In this document: positions 1 to 8,954 of the stretch, one piece after another
How positions within the stretch are numbered: the first letter of the stretch is position 1
How the letters are laid out: each line of letters opens with the position of its first letter
Assembly (NCBI RefSeq): GCF_009496535.1
Contig: NZ_WIDL01000027.1
Span: 1-43,815 of the forward strand
Reading direction: 5' to 3'
DNA from: Stenotrophomonas sp. MYb238
Lineage (GTDB): Bacteria > Pseudomonadota > Gammaproteobacteria > Xanthomonadales > Xanthomonadaceae
DNA length: 43,815 nucleotides
Notes under the pieces: model-generated
What the model was told of the DNA's origin: nothing
Seen by the model: the letters and a program-made list of their open reading frames with translations, nothing else
Databases searched by the model: none
Translations under genes and position numbers: made by a program

Positions 1-25
1 CCCGTTCCCCGTTCCCCGTTCCCCG
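1..25. repeat. short tandem repeat at window edge
   Basis: The 7-base unit CCCGTTC occurs three times in succession from base 1, followed by a partial fourth copy. It lies just past the 3' end of hemC and probably continues beyond the left edge of the window. No function is visible; it is a simple intergenic repeat. Confidence 0.7.
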
Positions 26-27
26 CC

Positions 28-936
28 TTACCGCAACAACTCGCCGGCGCCGCCGTCCAGCAGCTGGCGCGCGACGTTGCGGCCCAGCGCCTCCGGGTCG
101 CGCCCCGGCCCCTGGGCCTGGGCGCGCACCACGCGCCCGTCGGCGACGCCGCCGACCAGTCCCTGCAGCCACAGGTCGCCGCCGCGCCACTGCGCCAGCC
201 CGGCCACCGGCACGTGGCAGCTGCCGTCCAGCGCTCGGTTCATCGCCCGCTCGGCTTCCACGCAGGCGCGCGTGCCGGCATCGTCCAGCACCACCAGCAG
301 CGCGATCACGTCGGCCGCGTCGGCCCGGCTTTCCACCGCCACCGCGGCCTGCGCCGGCGCCGGCAGCCACTGCGGCGCGCGCAGGCGGTCGCGGATGCGC
401 CCGTCCAGCGCCAGCCGCTCCAGCCCGGCGCAGGCCAGGATGATGGCGTCGTAGTCGCCGGCATCGAGCTTGGCCAGCCGCGTGTTGACGTTGCCGCGCA
501 GGTCGCGCGATTGCAGGTCCGGGCGCAGCGCGCGCAGCTGCGCCTGGCGGCGCAGTGACGAGGTGCCGACGACGGCGCCGTGCGGCAGCGCGTCCAGCGT
601 GGCGTAGCGGTTGGAGACGAAGGCGTCGGCCGGGTCGGCGCGCTCCAGGATCGCCGGCAGCGCGAACGGCGCGTCCAGTTCCATCGGCACGTCCTTGAGC
701 GAATGCACCGCGCAGTCGGCCTCGCCGCGCAGCATCGCCAGCTCCAGTTCCTTGAGGAACAGACCCTTGCCGCCGATGGCGGCCAGCGAGCGGTCCAGCA
801 CCTCGTCGCCGCGCGTGCTCATCGGCACCAGCTCGACCGACAGGCCCGGGTGCGCCTGGCGCAGGCGGGCGGCGACGTGTTCGCTCTGCCACAGGGCGAG
901 CGGGCTCTTGCGGGTGGCGATGCGCAGCATGTTCAT
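28..936 (-). CDS. hemC: hydroxymethylbilane synthase (porphobilinogen deaminase)
   Basis: Cytoplasmic enzyme that polymerises four porphobilinogen molecules into hydroxymethylbilane for haem and sirohaem synthesis. The 302-aa length is normal for the family. The N-terminal [12 protein letters not shown], the substrate-binding HSLKDVP with catalytic Asp82, the GTSSLRR and LRGNVNTR segments, and the [10 protein letters not shown] loop carrying Cys240, which attaches the dipyrromethane cofactor, are all present. The start at 936 ([10 protein letters not shown]) is chosen; an internal ATG at 930 is possible. It lies 22 bases downstream of an AlgR-type regulator on the same strand, the same linkage as algR-hemC in Pseudomonas, so the two are probably co-transcribed. 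hemD, the usual next gene, would lie beyond the left edge. Identification is secure. Confidence 0.97.
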   Translation of the reverse strand: MNMLRIATRKSPLALWQSEHVAARLRQAHPGLSVELVPMSTRGDEVLDRSLAAIGGKGLFLKELELAMLRGEADCAVHSLKDVPMELDAPFALPAILERADPADAFVSNRYATLDALPHGAVVGTSSLRRQAQLRALRPDLQSRDLRGNVNTRLAKLDAGDYDAIILACAGLERLALDGRIRDRLRAPQWLPAPAQAAVAVESRADAADVIALLVVLDDAGTRACVEAERAMNRALDGSCHVPVAGLAQWRGGDLWLQGLVGGVADGRVVRAQAQGPGRDPEALGRNVARQLLDGGAGELLR

Positions 937-958
937 GGCGCCATTATCGGCGCAGTGC

Positions 959-1684
959 TCACGCCCCGGCCAGTTCCGCCTTCAGCGCCGCCACGCAGCG
1001 GCGGCTGACCTCCAGCGGCTGCGCCACGCCGCGCAGCACCGCCTGCACCTGCCCGGCCGCGGTCCGCCGCAGTTCCTGCAGGCGCTGCCGGGAAACCAGG
1101 CAGTTGCGGTGGATGCGCACGAAACGCGCGCCGAACTCCTCCTCCAGCGAGCGCAGCGACTCCTCGATCAGGTCCTCGCCGTGCACGTGGTGGACCACCA
1201 CGTATTTTTCCTCGGCCTGCAGGTAGAACACGTCCTCCAGCGGGATCAGCCGCAGGTTGCCGCGCAGGCGCGCGCACAGCACCCGGCGTCCGGGCGCGGC
1301 GGGCGCCGCCGCGCCGACCCGCCCGGCCAGGAAGGTGCGCGCCCGTTCCAGCGCGGCCGCCAGCCGCTCGCCGCGCACCGGCTTCATCAGGTAATCGATG
1401 GCCGCCGCCTCGAACGCCGACAGCGCGTGCGAGTCGTAGGCGGTGCAGAACACCACCGCCGGGCGCGGCTCGAACCGCGCCAGGTGCCGCGCCACGTCCA
1501 GACCGTCGACGCCGGGCATGGCGATGTCCAGCAGCACCACGTCGGGCCGTTCCCGCTCGCAGGCCTCCAGCGTCGACCGGCCGTCGGCCGATTCGGCCAC
1601 CACGCTGACGTCGCCGTGGGCGCACAGCAGCACGCGCAGGCGCTCGCGCGCCAGCGGTTCGTCATCGGCAATGAGCACCTTCAT
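959..1684 (-). CDS. algR: LytTR-family response regulator (AlgR-like)
   Basis: DNA-binding two-component response regulator of 241 aa. The receiver domain covers about residues 1-120, with the acidic pocket ADDE at 6-9, the phospho-acceptor Asp53 in [10 protein letters not shown] and the switch-region Lys in MKPVRGE. A LytTR DNA-binding domain follows (about 135-238) with the typical [14 protein letters not shown] and [11 protein letters not shown] segments. Adjacency to hemC matches the AlgR group. The start at 1684 is preferred because AAGGGG lies six bases upstream; ATGs at 1690 and further upstream have poorer spacing. No histidine kinase of the AlgZ/FimS type is next to it; an esterase occupies the upstream position. 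The family is secure; the name algR rests on synteny and domain content. Confidence 0.9.
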   Translation of the reverse strand: MKVLIADDEPLARERLRVLLCAHGDVSVVAESADGRSTLEACERERPDVVLLDIAMPGVDGLDVARHLARFEPRPAVVFCTAYDSHALSAFEAAAIDYLMKPVRGERLAAALERARTFLAGRVGAAAPAAPGRRVLCARLRGNLRLIPLEDVFYLQAEEKYVVVHHVHGEDLIEESLRSLEEEFGARFVRIHRNCLVSRQRLQELRRTAAGQVQAVLRGVAQPLEVSRRCVAALKAELAGA

Positions 1685-1773
1685 CGCCATCCCCTTGCCC
1701 TGCATCCCTCCCCGGATGACGCATGGTAGCCAACCGCGGCGCGGACCGGCAGCCGCTGCCGCCGCGCCCTGGC

Positions 1774-2439
1774 TCAGCCCTGCGCGAAGCGCGCCTGCAG
1801 CCAGTCGCCCAGGGCGTGGATTTCCTCGGCGCAGACCTGATGCGCCATCGGGTAGCGGTGCCATTCCACGCCGAAGCCCAGCTGCTCGAGCACCTGCCTG
1901 CTGTGCTCGGCCACCTGCACCGGGATCACCGGGTCGGCGCTGCCATGGGCCATGAACACCGGCTGCGCGGTGGCGCCGTCGGCCAGCTGCGCGGCGGCGG
2001 CATCCACCTCCGGCAGGTAGGTGGACAGCGCGACCAGCCCGGCCAGCGGCGCCTGCCGCCGCAGGCCGGCGGACAGGGTGATGGCGCCGCCCTGCGAGAA
2101 CCCGGCCAGCAGGATGCGCTCGCGCGCGATGCCGCGCGCCTGTTCGCGCGCGATCAGTTCCTCCACCTGCGCCACCGACTCGGCCACGCCGGTGGCGTCG
2201 GCGCGGCTGCGGAAATCCAGGCTGACGATGTCGTACCAGGCGCGCATCGGCATGCCGTTGTTGATGCTGACCGGGCGCTTGGGCGCATGCGGGAATACGA
2301 AGCGGATCGCCGGCCAGTGCGGCCGCACCAGCTCCGGCACGATCGGCGCGAAGTCGTGGCCGTCGGCGCCCAGGCCGTGCAGCCAGATCACCGACCATTC
2401 CGGCGAAGCGCCGGTTTCCTGTTCCACTGTCTCCAGCAT
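1774..2439 (-). CDS. phospholipase/carboxylesterase family alpha/beta hydrolase (EstB-like)
   Basis: Soluble serine hydrolase of 221 aa in the phospholipase/carboxylesterase family (Pfam PF02230; relatives include Pseudomonas EstB and acyl-protein thioesterases). It has the HGLGADGHDF oxyanion segment near residue 20, the nucleophile elbow GFSQGG with Ser115, Asp169 in HGSADPVIP and His200 in YPMAH, so the catalytic triad is complete. No signal peptide is seen. The start at 2439 has GGAG nine bases upstream. The natural substrate cannot be deduced; short-chain esters or lysophospholipids are typical. The promoter would lie between the start and the hexanucleotide repeat that begins 66 bases upstream, with a possible CATAAT -10 box at 2469-2474. 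Family call secure, substrate unknown. Confidence 0.93.
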   Translation of the reverse strand: MLETVEQETGASPEWSVIWLHGLGADGHDFAPIVPELVRPHWPAIRFVFPHAPKRPVSINNGMPMRAWYDIVSLDFRSRADATGVAESVAQVEELIAREQARGIARERILLAGFSQGGAITLSAGLRRQAPLAGLVALSTYLPEVDAAAAQLADGATAQPVFMAHGSADPVIPVQVAEHSRQVLEQLGFGVEWHRYPMAHQVCAEEIHALGDWLQARFAQG

Positions 2440-2504
2440 TGCATGCGACTCCAAGGGACTGGGACGCATTATGCCTGTGGACAGGAGACCAAGCCGATGC
2501 CGGT

Positions 2505-2583
<79 letters not shown>

Positions 2584-2600
2584 CCGTGATTTTGCTGCTG

Positions 2601-2849
2601 TCTTTGGCTTTTGACTTCCGTGTCCCCTTCCGCAGCGACGGAGCCGGCGGGAAGAACCCGAAGGGCGGCGTGCAGGACGCACGCCGTTTTTCTACGCGAC
2701 ATGGATGTCGCGTAGAAAAATCCTGCCGGCGGAGTGGACCCGGCGCGCGCAGCGCGTCGGGCGCGGAGGCAGGGGCGTGTTTCTCTTGGTTACTTCTCTT
2801 TGCACGAGCAAAGAGAAGTAACTCGCTCCTGCGAAGCAGGGGCGAAAGC
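2601..2849 (+). repeat. multi-hairpin repeat element, copy 1
   Basis: Non-coding element of about 250 bases built from five hairpins. H1 is 2666-2673/2679-2686. H2 is 2687-2702/2705-2720, a 16-bp stem. H3 is 2744-2748/2752-2756 with a GCA loop. H4 is 2789-2803/2808-2822, a 15-bp stem with an ACGA loop. H5 is 2824-2832/2836-2844 with a GAA loop. Conserved single-stranded stretches lie between them, such as GGCGGAGTGGACCCGG and GGAGGCAGGGGCGTG. A second copy lies inverted at 2980-3234. The stems differ between the copies but stay paired. From memory, similar sequence is dispersed between genes in xanthomonads. Not a terminator: H2 is followed by A, not T, in the copy's own orientation. Confidence 0.8.
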
Positions 2850-2979
2850 TGTGCTTTCAAGCTCCCGATTTCATGTTTGGCCTCTAGCTCTGGCTGGCCT
2901 CTGGCTTGGCCTTTTTGCCTATCGTGCTGGCACAGACGTCCAAGGGAAGCCCAGAGCAAGAGCAGAATCAGGATCAAAG

Positions 2980-3234
2980 GCTTTCGCTCCCCTTCGGGGC
3001 GTGAGCTACTTTTCTTTGCTCGTGCAAAGAAAAGATAGCCAAAAGAAACACGCCCCTGCCTCCGCGCCCTCCGTGCCTGCGGCACTCCGGGTCCACTCCG
3101 CCGGCGGGATTTTTCGACGAGACATCCATGTCTCGTCGAAAAACGACGTGCATCCCTGCACGTCGCCCTTCGGGTTTTTCCCGCCGGCTCCGTCGCTACG
3201 GAAGGGGACCCTGAAAGCAAAAGCCAAGAGCAGG
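2980..3234 (-). repeat. multi-hairpin repeat element, copy 2 (inverted)
   Basis: Reverse-complement copy of the element at 2601-2849, separated from it by a loop of about 130 bases, so the pair forms a long imperfect inverted repeat. The hairpins match one for one: H5 around 2985-3001, H4 3005-3019/3024-3039 (one bulged A), H3 3073-3077/3081-3085 with the same GCA loop on the minus strand, H2 3110-3125/3128-3143, and H1 3144-3151/3158-3165. Many differences from copy 1 are compensatory. The intervening loop 2850-2979 holds pyrimidine-rich sequence with no recognisable gene. Confidence 0.8.
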
Positions 3235-3253
3235 GCAAAACCACGGCAGCAGC

Positions 3254-3295
3254 GAAGGCGAAGGCGAAGGCGAAGGCGAAGGCGAAGGCGAAGGC
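3254..3295. repeat. hexanucleotide microsatellite, 7 x GAAGGC
   Basis: Seven perfect copies of GAAGGC directly outside copy 2 of the hairpin element. It mirrors the CTGTTG microsatellite outside copy 1, so each outer edge of the inverted pair borders a different hexamer repeat. Nothing coding is seen here. Confidence 0.92.
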
Positions 3296-3306
3296 ATCTT
3301 CGCCTT
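3285..3306 (-). terminator. possible terminator hairpin downstream of opgH
   Basis: A perfect 9-bp stem (AAGGCGAAG paired with CTTCGCCTT) with a 4-base loop lies 85 bases past the opgH stop codon in its direction of transcription. There is no T-run, so termination is uncertain. The left arm is part of the GAAGGC microsatellite, so repeat-length change would not remove the stem. Confidence 0.35.
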
Positions 3307-3390
3307 TGGACCGTTACGACACCCGGTCCGTTCTACAGCCGTAAACCAAACCAAAAATCCCGACCGTCAGAAAAACAAGAAGTCGCCCTG

Positions 3391-5301
3391 TTACTCCACG
3401 GAAAGCGGCTCCTGCATCGCCGCCGCACGCAATTCCGCCGCACGCACCAGCACCGGCGGCGGCGCGCTTTCCTCGGGAATGGACAGCAGGCGATGCCGGC
3501 GCAGCCAGTCGCCGATCTTGCGCGAGGAGGTGAGGCCCACCACCGGCACCGCCAGCGCCATGCCGATCACCACCGGCGCCATCCAGGCCGCCAGCGACGG
3601 CGACACCGCGTAGGCCATCGCCCCCATCGCCACGCCGAACACGCTCAGCCCACCGTAGCTGCGTAGCAGCGCCACCCAGGAAACCCTGCCGTCGTCGCGC
3701 TGCTGCGCGTCCCAGCCCGAGTCCCTGCCGGCCAGCACCTCGGCCACGCCGCGCGACTGCACGTACATCACCACCGGCGCCATCAACGCGGCCAGCACGG
3801 TTTCCAGCAACATCGAGGCGAACGCGCGCAGGGCGCCGCCACAGCCCTGCCGCTCGCCGCGCGCACTGAGCATGGCCACGTAGCCCATCGCCTTGGGCGC
3901 CAGCAGCACGCCCATGGTCACGGCGAACACCCACAGCACGCCCTGCTCGTCCAGGCCGCGCCAGTAATGCGCCGGCGACAGGCGCAGGTGCAGCTCCTCG
4001 GCAAGGTCGATGCCGCCGTGGACCAGCGGGATAGCCATGCCGATCAACATCAACATCGCCCACATCGGCGCGGTGAAGTAATGGCCGATGCCGACCAGCA
4101 TGTGCACGCGGCTGATCCAGTGCAGCCCGGCGGCGGTGACCACCTTGGAGTGCTGCAGGTTGCCCTGGCACCAGCGGCGGTCGCGGATCAGCAGGTCGGT
4201 CAGCGTCGGCGGGCCTTCCTCGTAGCTGCCCTGCAGGTAGGGCACCATGTGCGCGGCCCAGCCGCCGCGGCGCATCAGCGCGGCCTCGACGAAATCGTGG
4301 CTGAGCACGTGGCCGCCGAACGGCTTGCGCCCGGGCAGTTCCGGCAGGCCGGCCTGCTCGGCGAAGGCGCGGGTGCGGATCACCGCGTTGTGGCCCCAGT
4401 AGTTGCTCTCGGCGCCGTGCCACCAGGCCACGCCGTAGGCCATCACCGGGCCGTAGACGCGGCCGCCGAACTGCTGCATGCGCGCGAACGCGGTGCGGCC
4501 GCCGACCACCGCCGGCAGCGACTGGATCAGGCCGACGCCGGGATGTTTTTCCATCGCCGAGGCCAGGCGCACGATCACCTCGCCGGTCATCAGGCTGTCC
4601 GCGTCCAGGATCAGCATCTGCGGATAGGCGCCGCCGAAACGCCGCACCCAGTCGGCGATGTTGCCGGCCTTGCGCCCGGCATTGTCGGCACGGCGCCGGT
4701 AGAACAGCCGGCCGCGGCCGCCGGTGGCCTCGACCAGCCGCGCGAATACCTGCTCCTCGGCACGGCCGATGGCCGGGCGCGTGGTGTCGCTGAGCACGAA
4801 GAAATCGAAGCGGTCGAGCTGGCCGGTGGCCGCCACCGATTCGTAGATGGCCTGCAGCCCGGCCATCATCCGCCGCGGGTCCTCGTTGTAGGTGGGCATC
4901 AGCAGCGCGGTGCGGGTGTGCAGTTCCGGCAGCGGCGCGTGCGGATGGATGCCCAGCTTGCGGCGCCCGCGCAGCAGCGCCTGCAGGCCGGCCAGGCTGC
5001 TGACGAAGGAGAACGCGATCCACGCGAACAGCAGCACGAACAGCCCCAGCAGGCAGGCTTCGAGCACGTTGATGCCGCCATTGGCCAGCACCCGCGCCAT
5101 CATCCAGGTGGCCACCACGGTCATTGCCGCCGTGGTGCCGAACACGTACAGCCGGCGCAATACGATGTTCGGCGGCGAGGTGTCCTGCCGCCGCCCCTGC
5201 AGCCGGCCCTGCCGCAGCGACTGTTCAGGCATGGACAACGGGCTTTCCGCCGGCAGCACGGCGATGCCGGCGTCGCGCGCGGCGCGGTGCGGATCGGTCA
5301 T
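3391..5301 (-). CDS. opgH: glucans biosynthesis glucosyltransferase OpgH (MdoH)
   Basis: Inner-membrane GT2 enzyme that polymerises glucose from UDP-glucose into osmoregulated periplasmic glucans. The protein is 636 aa, the short form usual in xanthomonads (E. coli MdoH is about 850). Two N-terminal membrane segments (about 50-105) precede the cytoplasmic catalytic domain, which has MPTYNED, Asp233/Asp235 in LDADS, SHDF (Asp336) and the RDRRWCQGN acceptor motif near 375. Further membrane helices follow (about 400-600). The ATG at 5301 is preferred over an in-frame GTG at 5310 because GGTGGA lies just upstream of it. No opgG is adjacent, which is common in xanthomonads. DUF3817 lies upstream on the same strand but 259 bases away. 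Identification secure. Confidence 0.95.
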   Translation of the reverse strand: MTDPHRAARDAGIAVLPAESPLSMPEQSLRQGRLQGRRQDTSPPNIVLRRLYVFGTTAAMTVVATWMMARVLANGGINVLEACLLGLFVLLFAWIAFSFVSSLAGLQALLRGRRKLGIHPHAPLPELHTRTALLMPTYNEDPRRMMAGLQAIYESVAATGQLDRFDFFVLSDTTRPAIGRAEEQVFARLVEATGGRGRLFYRRRADNAGRKAGNIADWVRRFGGAYPQMLILDADSLMTGEVIVRLASAMEKHPGVGLIQSLPAVVGGRTAFARMQQFGGRVYGPVMAYGVAWWHGAESNYWGHNAVIRTRAFAEQAGLPELPGRKPFGGHVLSHDFVEAALMRRGGWAAHMVPYLQGSYEEGPPTLTDLLIRDRRWCQGNLQHSKVVTAAGLHWISRVHMLVGIGHYFTAPMWAMLMLIGMAIPLVHGGIDLAEELHLRLSPAHYWRGLDEQGVLWVFAVTMGVLLAPKAMGYVAMLSARGERQGCGGALRAFASMLLETVLAALMAPVVMYVQSRGVAEVLAGRDSGWDAQQRDDGRVSWVALLRSYGGLSVFGVAMGAMAYAVSPSLAAWMAPVVIGMALAVPVVGLTSSRKIGDWLRRHRLLSIPEESAPPPVLVRAAELRAAAMQEPLSVE

Positions 5302-5560
5302 GGAATCCACCGCTCGCCCGGACGCGCCGGGCGGAAAAGGAACGCCGCTGCCGGCAGGCGGGCGGCAACGGGAACAGGGCTTCCGTGGTGCACGGGGCTC
5401 TCCGAGAGTCAGACAGGCGCCAAAGCTAGAAGATCGAACCTAAACAGGCTGCGAACATGCCCGATGGGAGCGGCCGGAAGCGCCGTTCGTGCCCGACCGG
5501 CATCCCCGGAACCAGCGGCCACGGCCGCGCCACGCAGGGCCGCCGCGACGCGGCGCCCGC

Positions 5561-5881
5561 TCAGCGCGCGGGCGACAGCAGGCCGCGTCGGCGGAACCAC
5601 CATTCCAGCGGCACGGTGACCAGCGGCGGCACCGCCGCCAGCAGGGCCAGCAGCAGCGCCCACAGCGGCCAGCGCTGGCGCACGCCGGCATACACGCTTG
5701 CCACCACGTAGAACAGGAACGCCAGCCCGTGCAGGCGCCCGAACAGCCACACGCCCAGTTCGGTCGTCTGCGTGCCGTACTTGAGCAGCATGCCGACCAG
5801 CAGCCCGGCCCAGGTCGCGCCCTCGATCAGCGCGGCGACAGCGAACAGCTTTCCAGCGGCGGACATCGGCTTTGCGGGCAT
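5561..5881 (-). CDS. DUF3817 family small membrane protein
   Basis: Small integral membrane protein of about 106 aa with three predicted hydrophobic segments (LFAVAALIEGATWAGLLVGM, LHGLAFLFYVVASVYAG and a C-terminal LWALLLALLAAVPPL). The pattern of a first helix with Glu-Gly, a middle His in the second helix (GRLHGLAF) and a final helix followed by basic residues fits the DUF3817 family (about 90-110 aa), whose function is not known. Starts at 5881 (MPAKP) and 5866 (MSAAG) are both possible and neither has a strong ribosome-binding site. It stands alone between opgH and a divergent polysaccharide gene. The family call is from memory of the pattern. Confidence 0.75.
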   Translation of the reverse strand: MPAKPMSAAGKLFAVAALIEGATWAGLLVGMLLKYGTQTTELGVWLFGRLHGLAFLFYVVASVYAGVRQRWPLWALLLALLAAVPPLVTVPLEWWFRRRGLLSPAR

Positions 5882-5993
5882 CGACACGTCGTCATCGTTC
5901 GGAAGGACGCGGATTGTAGGCGATCCGGCTGCCGCATCGCCGCCGGCGGACGCCCCCGGGGAGGCCGCAACGGCGGTCCGATGGCGCATTGGC

Positions 5994-6000
5994 CTAGAAT
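5994..6000 (+). promoter_or_regulatory. probable -10 box CTAGAAT upstream of the WbsX-RgpF gene
   Basis: CTAGAAT lies 70 bases upstream of the ATG at 6070. The same or a near-identical heptamer sits 32-62 bases upstream of several other genes in this window. No convincing -35 box is visible. Confidence 0.45.
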
Positions 6001-6069
6001 CCCGGGCGGCGGCGGGCACCGGCACGCACTGCGTCCCTTGACCTCCGCGCCCCATTCCCGTCGCCGGCG

Positions 6070-8151
6070 ATGCTTCGATCGATGCCCTTCCCCTCCCTGC
6101 CCCAGGCGCTCCACCAGCTGCTGCGACAGGCGTTCCGCGCCCTGCCGATCTCCGATGCCCGCCGCGACAGGTGGCGCAACCACCTGCTGGACCGCTTCGG
6201 CGGGATGCTCCCGCGACCGCCGCGCGGCCACGCGCCGGAAACGGAAGCCGCCCTGCGCGTCACCCGGCCACTGCACCGGGCCGACGAGCCCGCGATCGGC
6301 CACGTGCCGTACCGCAAGGCCGACCTCCCCACGCCCCTGCCCGCCACGCTGGTCGCGTTCTACCTGCCGCAGTTCCACGCGTTCGCCGAGAACGACGCCT
6401 GGTGGGGCAAGGGCTTCACCGAATGGCGCAACGTCACCCGGGCACTGCCGCAGTTCGAGGGCCACGCGCAGCCGCGGCTGCCGGCGGACCTGGGTTTCTA
6501 CGACCTGCGCAACCCGCAGGTGATGCGCGACCAGGCGCGGCTGGCCGCCGAGTACGGCATCGGCGCGTTCTGCTTCTATTACTACTGGTTCAGCGGCCGC
6601 ACCCTGATGGAAGACCCGCTGCGGCAGTGGCTGGCGGACGACGGCATCGAGCTGCCGTTCTGCCTGTGCTGGGCCAACGAGAACTGGACCCGGCGCTGGG
6701 ACGGGCGCGAGGGCGAGGTGCTGATCGGCCAGCAGCACAGCGCCGATGACGATCTGGCCTTCATCGCCCACGTCGCGCCCTACCTGCGCGACCGCCGCGC
6801 ACTGAAGGTCGACGGGCGGCCGATGCTGCTGGTCTACCGCCCGCATCTGCTGCCCGATCCACGCGCCACCGCGCAGCGCTGGCGTCAGTGGTGCCGCGAC
6901 AACGGCCTCGGCGAGATCCACCTGGCCTATGTGCAGGGATTCGAGCGGCCCGATCCGCGCGATATCGGTTTCGATGCAGCAGTCGAGTTCCCGCCGAACA
7001 TGAGCAACCCGCGGTCGCTGGCTGCCGACCAATGGCTGCTCAACCCGGACTTCGCCGGCGATGTGCGCGACTGGCGCGAGCTCGCGCGCGAGGCCGCGGC
7101 GCGGCCCCTGCCCGCCTATACGCTGTATCCCGGGGTGAATCCCGGCTGGGACAACGAGCCGCGCCGTCCGGGCAGGGGCCGCATCTTCCTGCACGCCTCG
7201 CCGCGCGGCTATCGCGACTGGCTGCGCGCGACCGTGCACGGGCGGCTGGCTGCGGTTCCCGCCGACCGGCGCCTGGTGTTCGTCAACGCCTGGAACGAAT
7301 GGGCCGAGGGCGCGGTGCTGGAACCCGATGCGCGGCTGGGCCATGCTTGGCTGGACGCCACCCGGCAGGCGCTGGCGCCGCCACCCGTACGACCGGCCGC
7401 CGCGCGCCCGTGCGCGGTGATCCACGCCTGGTACCCGGACGTCTTCGACGAACTGCTGCAGGCGCTGCACGCCAGCGGCCTGCCGTGGCGGATCGTGGCC
7501 ACCACGCCGCCGGAGCGGAAGGACGAGATCGAACGCATCGCGCAGGCGCGCGGCATGGAGGTGGAGGTGCACGCCTTCGCCAACCATGGCCGCGACATCC
7601 TGCCGTTCCTGCACGTCGCCGGACGCCTGCTCGACGAGGGCGAGGACCTGGTGCTCAAGCTGCATACCAAGCGCTCCACGCACCGCCAGGACGGCGAGCA
7701 GTGGCGCAACGAGCTGATCGGGCGCCTGCTGGCGCCCGACAGGGCCGCGGCCATCGTTCAGGCGTTCGACGCGCAGCCCGACCTGGGACTGGTCGCGCCG
7801 GAAGGCCATGTCCAGCCGCTGCATTTCTACTGGGGCGCCAACGAGCGCAACGTGCGTGTGCTGCTCAGCCGCCTGGGCGTCGCGCAGCCGAATGTCGAGC
7901 GCGACACGTTCATCGCCGGCAGCATGTTCTGGGTACGCCTGTCGGCGCTGCGCCCGCTTCTGGACGGCCACCTGCAGCCGTCGCAGTTCGAGGCCGAGGC
8001 CGGCCAGGTGGACGGCACGCTGGCGCACGCGGTCGAGCGGGTCTTCACCCTGGCCGCGCGCGATGCCGGCTTCAGGCAGACCACGGCCGCCGGGCTGCTC
8101 GGCCTGCCTGTCGATACGGCAGCGCCCTACGCCTACGCGCAACGCCACTGA
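6070..8151 (+). CDS. WbsX-like / RgpF-like two-domain polysaccharide biosynthesis protein
   Basis: Protein of 693 aa combining two families found in O-antigen and rhamnan clusters. Residues about 93-430 match the WbsX / glycoside hydrolase 99-like domain: VAFYLPQFHAFAENDAWWGKGFTEW, FCFYYYWFSG, CWANENWTRRWDG, LYPGVNPGWDNEPRR and VNAWNEWAEGAVLEPD. Residues about 447-690 match the RgpF family (rhamnan synthesis F): HAFANHGRDILPFL, VLKLHTKRS, APEGHV and FIAGSMFWVR. No membrane segments or signal peptide, so it is probably cytoplasmic and acts on lipid-linked glycans; the exact linkage is unknown. The start at 6070 is used; ATG at 6082 is an alternative. The gene stands apart from the main O-antigen operon but next to xanAB and rml. 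A hairpin follows the stop codon. Confidence 0.88.
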   Translation: MLRSMPFPSLPQALHQLLRQAFRALPISDARRDRWRNHLLDRFGGMLPRPPRGHAPETEAALRVTRPLHRADEPAIGHVPYRKADLPTPLPATLVAFYLPQFHAFAENDAWWGKGFTEWRNVTRALPQFEGHAQPRLPADLGFYDLRNPQVMRDQARLAAEYGIGAFCFYYYWFSGRTLMEDPLRQWLADDGIELPFCLCWANENWTRRWDGREGEVLIGQQHSADDDLAFIAHVAPYLRDRRALKVDGRPMLLVYRPHLLPDPRATAQRWRQWCRDNGLGEIHLAYVQGFERPDPRDIGFDAAVEFPPNMSNPRSLAADQWLLNPDFAGDVRDWRELAREAAARPLPAYTLYPGVNPGWDNEPRRPGRGRIFLHASPRGYRDWLRATVHGRLAAVPADRRLVFVNAWNEWAEGAVLEPDARLGHAWLDATRQALAPPPVRPAAARPCAVIHAWYPDVFDELLQALHASGLPWRIVATTPPERKDEIERIAQARGMEVEVHAFANHGRDILPFLHVAGRLLDEGEDLVLKLHTKRSTHRQDGEQWRNELIGRLLAPDRAAAIVQAFDAQPDLGLVAPEGHVQPLHFYWGANERNVRVLLSRLGVAQPNVERDTFIAGSMFWVRLSALRPLLDGHLQPSQFEAEAGQVDGTLAHAVERVFTLAARDAGFRQTTAAGLLGLPVDTAAPYAYAQRH

Positions 8152-8154
8152 CGA

Positions 8155-8179
8155 CGCTGGGCCACAGGGTGGCCCAGCG
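8155..8179. terminator. bidirectional terminator hairpin between convergent genes
   Basis: Perfect 11-bp stem (CGCTGGGCCAC / GTGGCCCAGCG) with a 3-base loop in the 35-base gap between the convergent WbsX-RgpF gene and scoB. No T-run on either strand. Position and stability suggest it ends both transcripts. Confidence 0.65.
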
Positions 8180-8186
8180 AGGCGGA

Positions 8187-8819
8187 TCAGGCGTGCGCGA
8201 ACGGCACGCCGGTCCGGGTCTTCAGCTCTTCCATCTCAACGCCCGGCGCCGCTTCCACCAGCGTGAGGCCGGCATCGGTGACGTCGAACACCGCTAGGTC
8301 GGTGATGATGCGGTCCACCACGCCCACGCCGGTCAGCGGCAGCGTGCACTCGGGCAGGATCTTGTGCTCGCCGTTCTTGGCGGTGTGCTCCATCAGCACC
8401 ACCACCCGCTGCACGCCGGCCACCAGGTCCATCGCCCCGCCCATGCCCTTGACCATCTTGCCCGGCACCATCCAGTTGGCCAGGTCGCCCTTGTCGGTGA
8501 CCTGCATGGCGCCGAGGATCGCCAGGTTGATATGGCCGCCGCGGATCATCGCGAACGAATCGTGGCTGCCGAAATAGCTGGCGCCGGCGCGCGCGGTCAC
8601 GGTCTGCTTGCCGGCGTTGATCAGGTCGGCGTCGACCTCGGCGTCGGTCGGGAACGGGCCGATGCCGAGCAGGCCGTTCTCCGACTGCAGCCACACGTCC
8701 ACGCCTTCGGGGATGTGGTTGGCCACCAGCGTCGGCAGGCCGATGCCCAGGTTCACGTAGGCGCCGTCGGTCAGTTCGCGCGCGGCGCGCTGCGCCATCT
8801 CGTCACGGGTCCAGGCCAT
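8187..8819 (-). CDS. scoB: succinyl-CoA:3-ketoacid CoA-transferase subunit B
   Basis: Beta subunit (210 aa) of the heterodimeric enzyme that moves CoA from succinyl-CoA to acetoacetate or another 3-oxoacid. Its motifs are [16 protein letters not shown], the catalytic Glu47 in [19 protein letters not shown], and the C-terminal half with [11 protein letters not shown] and ELKTRTG. GGAGAG lies seven bases upstream of the ATG. It is downstream of scoA with a 135-base gap, longer than usual for an operon pair, but the strand and partner relation leave little doubt. Relatives can use other oxo-acids (for example 3-oxoadipate), but the overall sequence is ScoB-like. Confidence 0.95.
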   Translation of the reverse strand: MAWTRDEMAQRAARELTDGAYVNLGIGLPTLVANHIPEGVDVWLQSENGLLGIGPFPTDAEVDADLINAGKQTVTARAGASYFGSHDSFAMIRGGHINLAILGAMQVTDKGDLANWMVPGKMVKGMGGAMDLVAGVQRVVVLMEHTAKNGEHKILPECTLPLTGVGVVDRIITDLAVFDVTDAGLTLVEAAPGVEMEELKTRTGVPFAHA

Positions 8820-8954
8820 TTTGCTTCTCTCCAGTATTCATAGGCTGTAGTCGCCATCCCTGGCGCGGATTCATCGCTTCGTCAGACCCCGACCCGGACA
8901 TGGCCGGACGGTCGCAAACGCGGCCGACGCCGGCAGGGCATCGGCCAAACGCGT

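Noticed and set aside
2687-2720. Strong 16-bp hairpin as an intrinsic terminator
   Set aside because: The stem has T's on its 5' side and A's on its 3' side, so neither strand gives a stem followed by a free T-run, and it is part of a repeated multi-hairpin element.
5882-8148. 773-residue open frame antisense to the WbsX-RgpF gene
   Set aside because: Arg/Ala/Gly-rich shadow translation typical of high-GC DNA; the plus strand carries clear conserved motifs.
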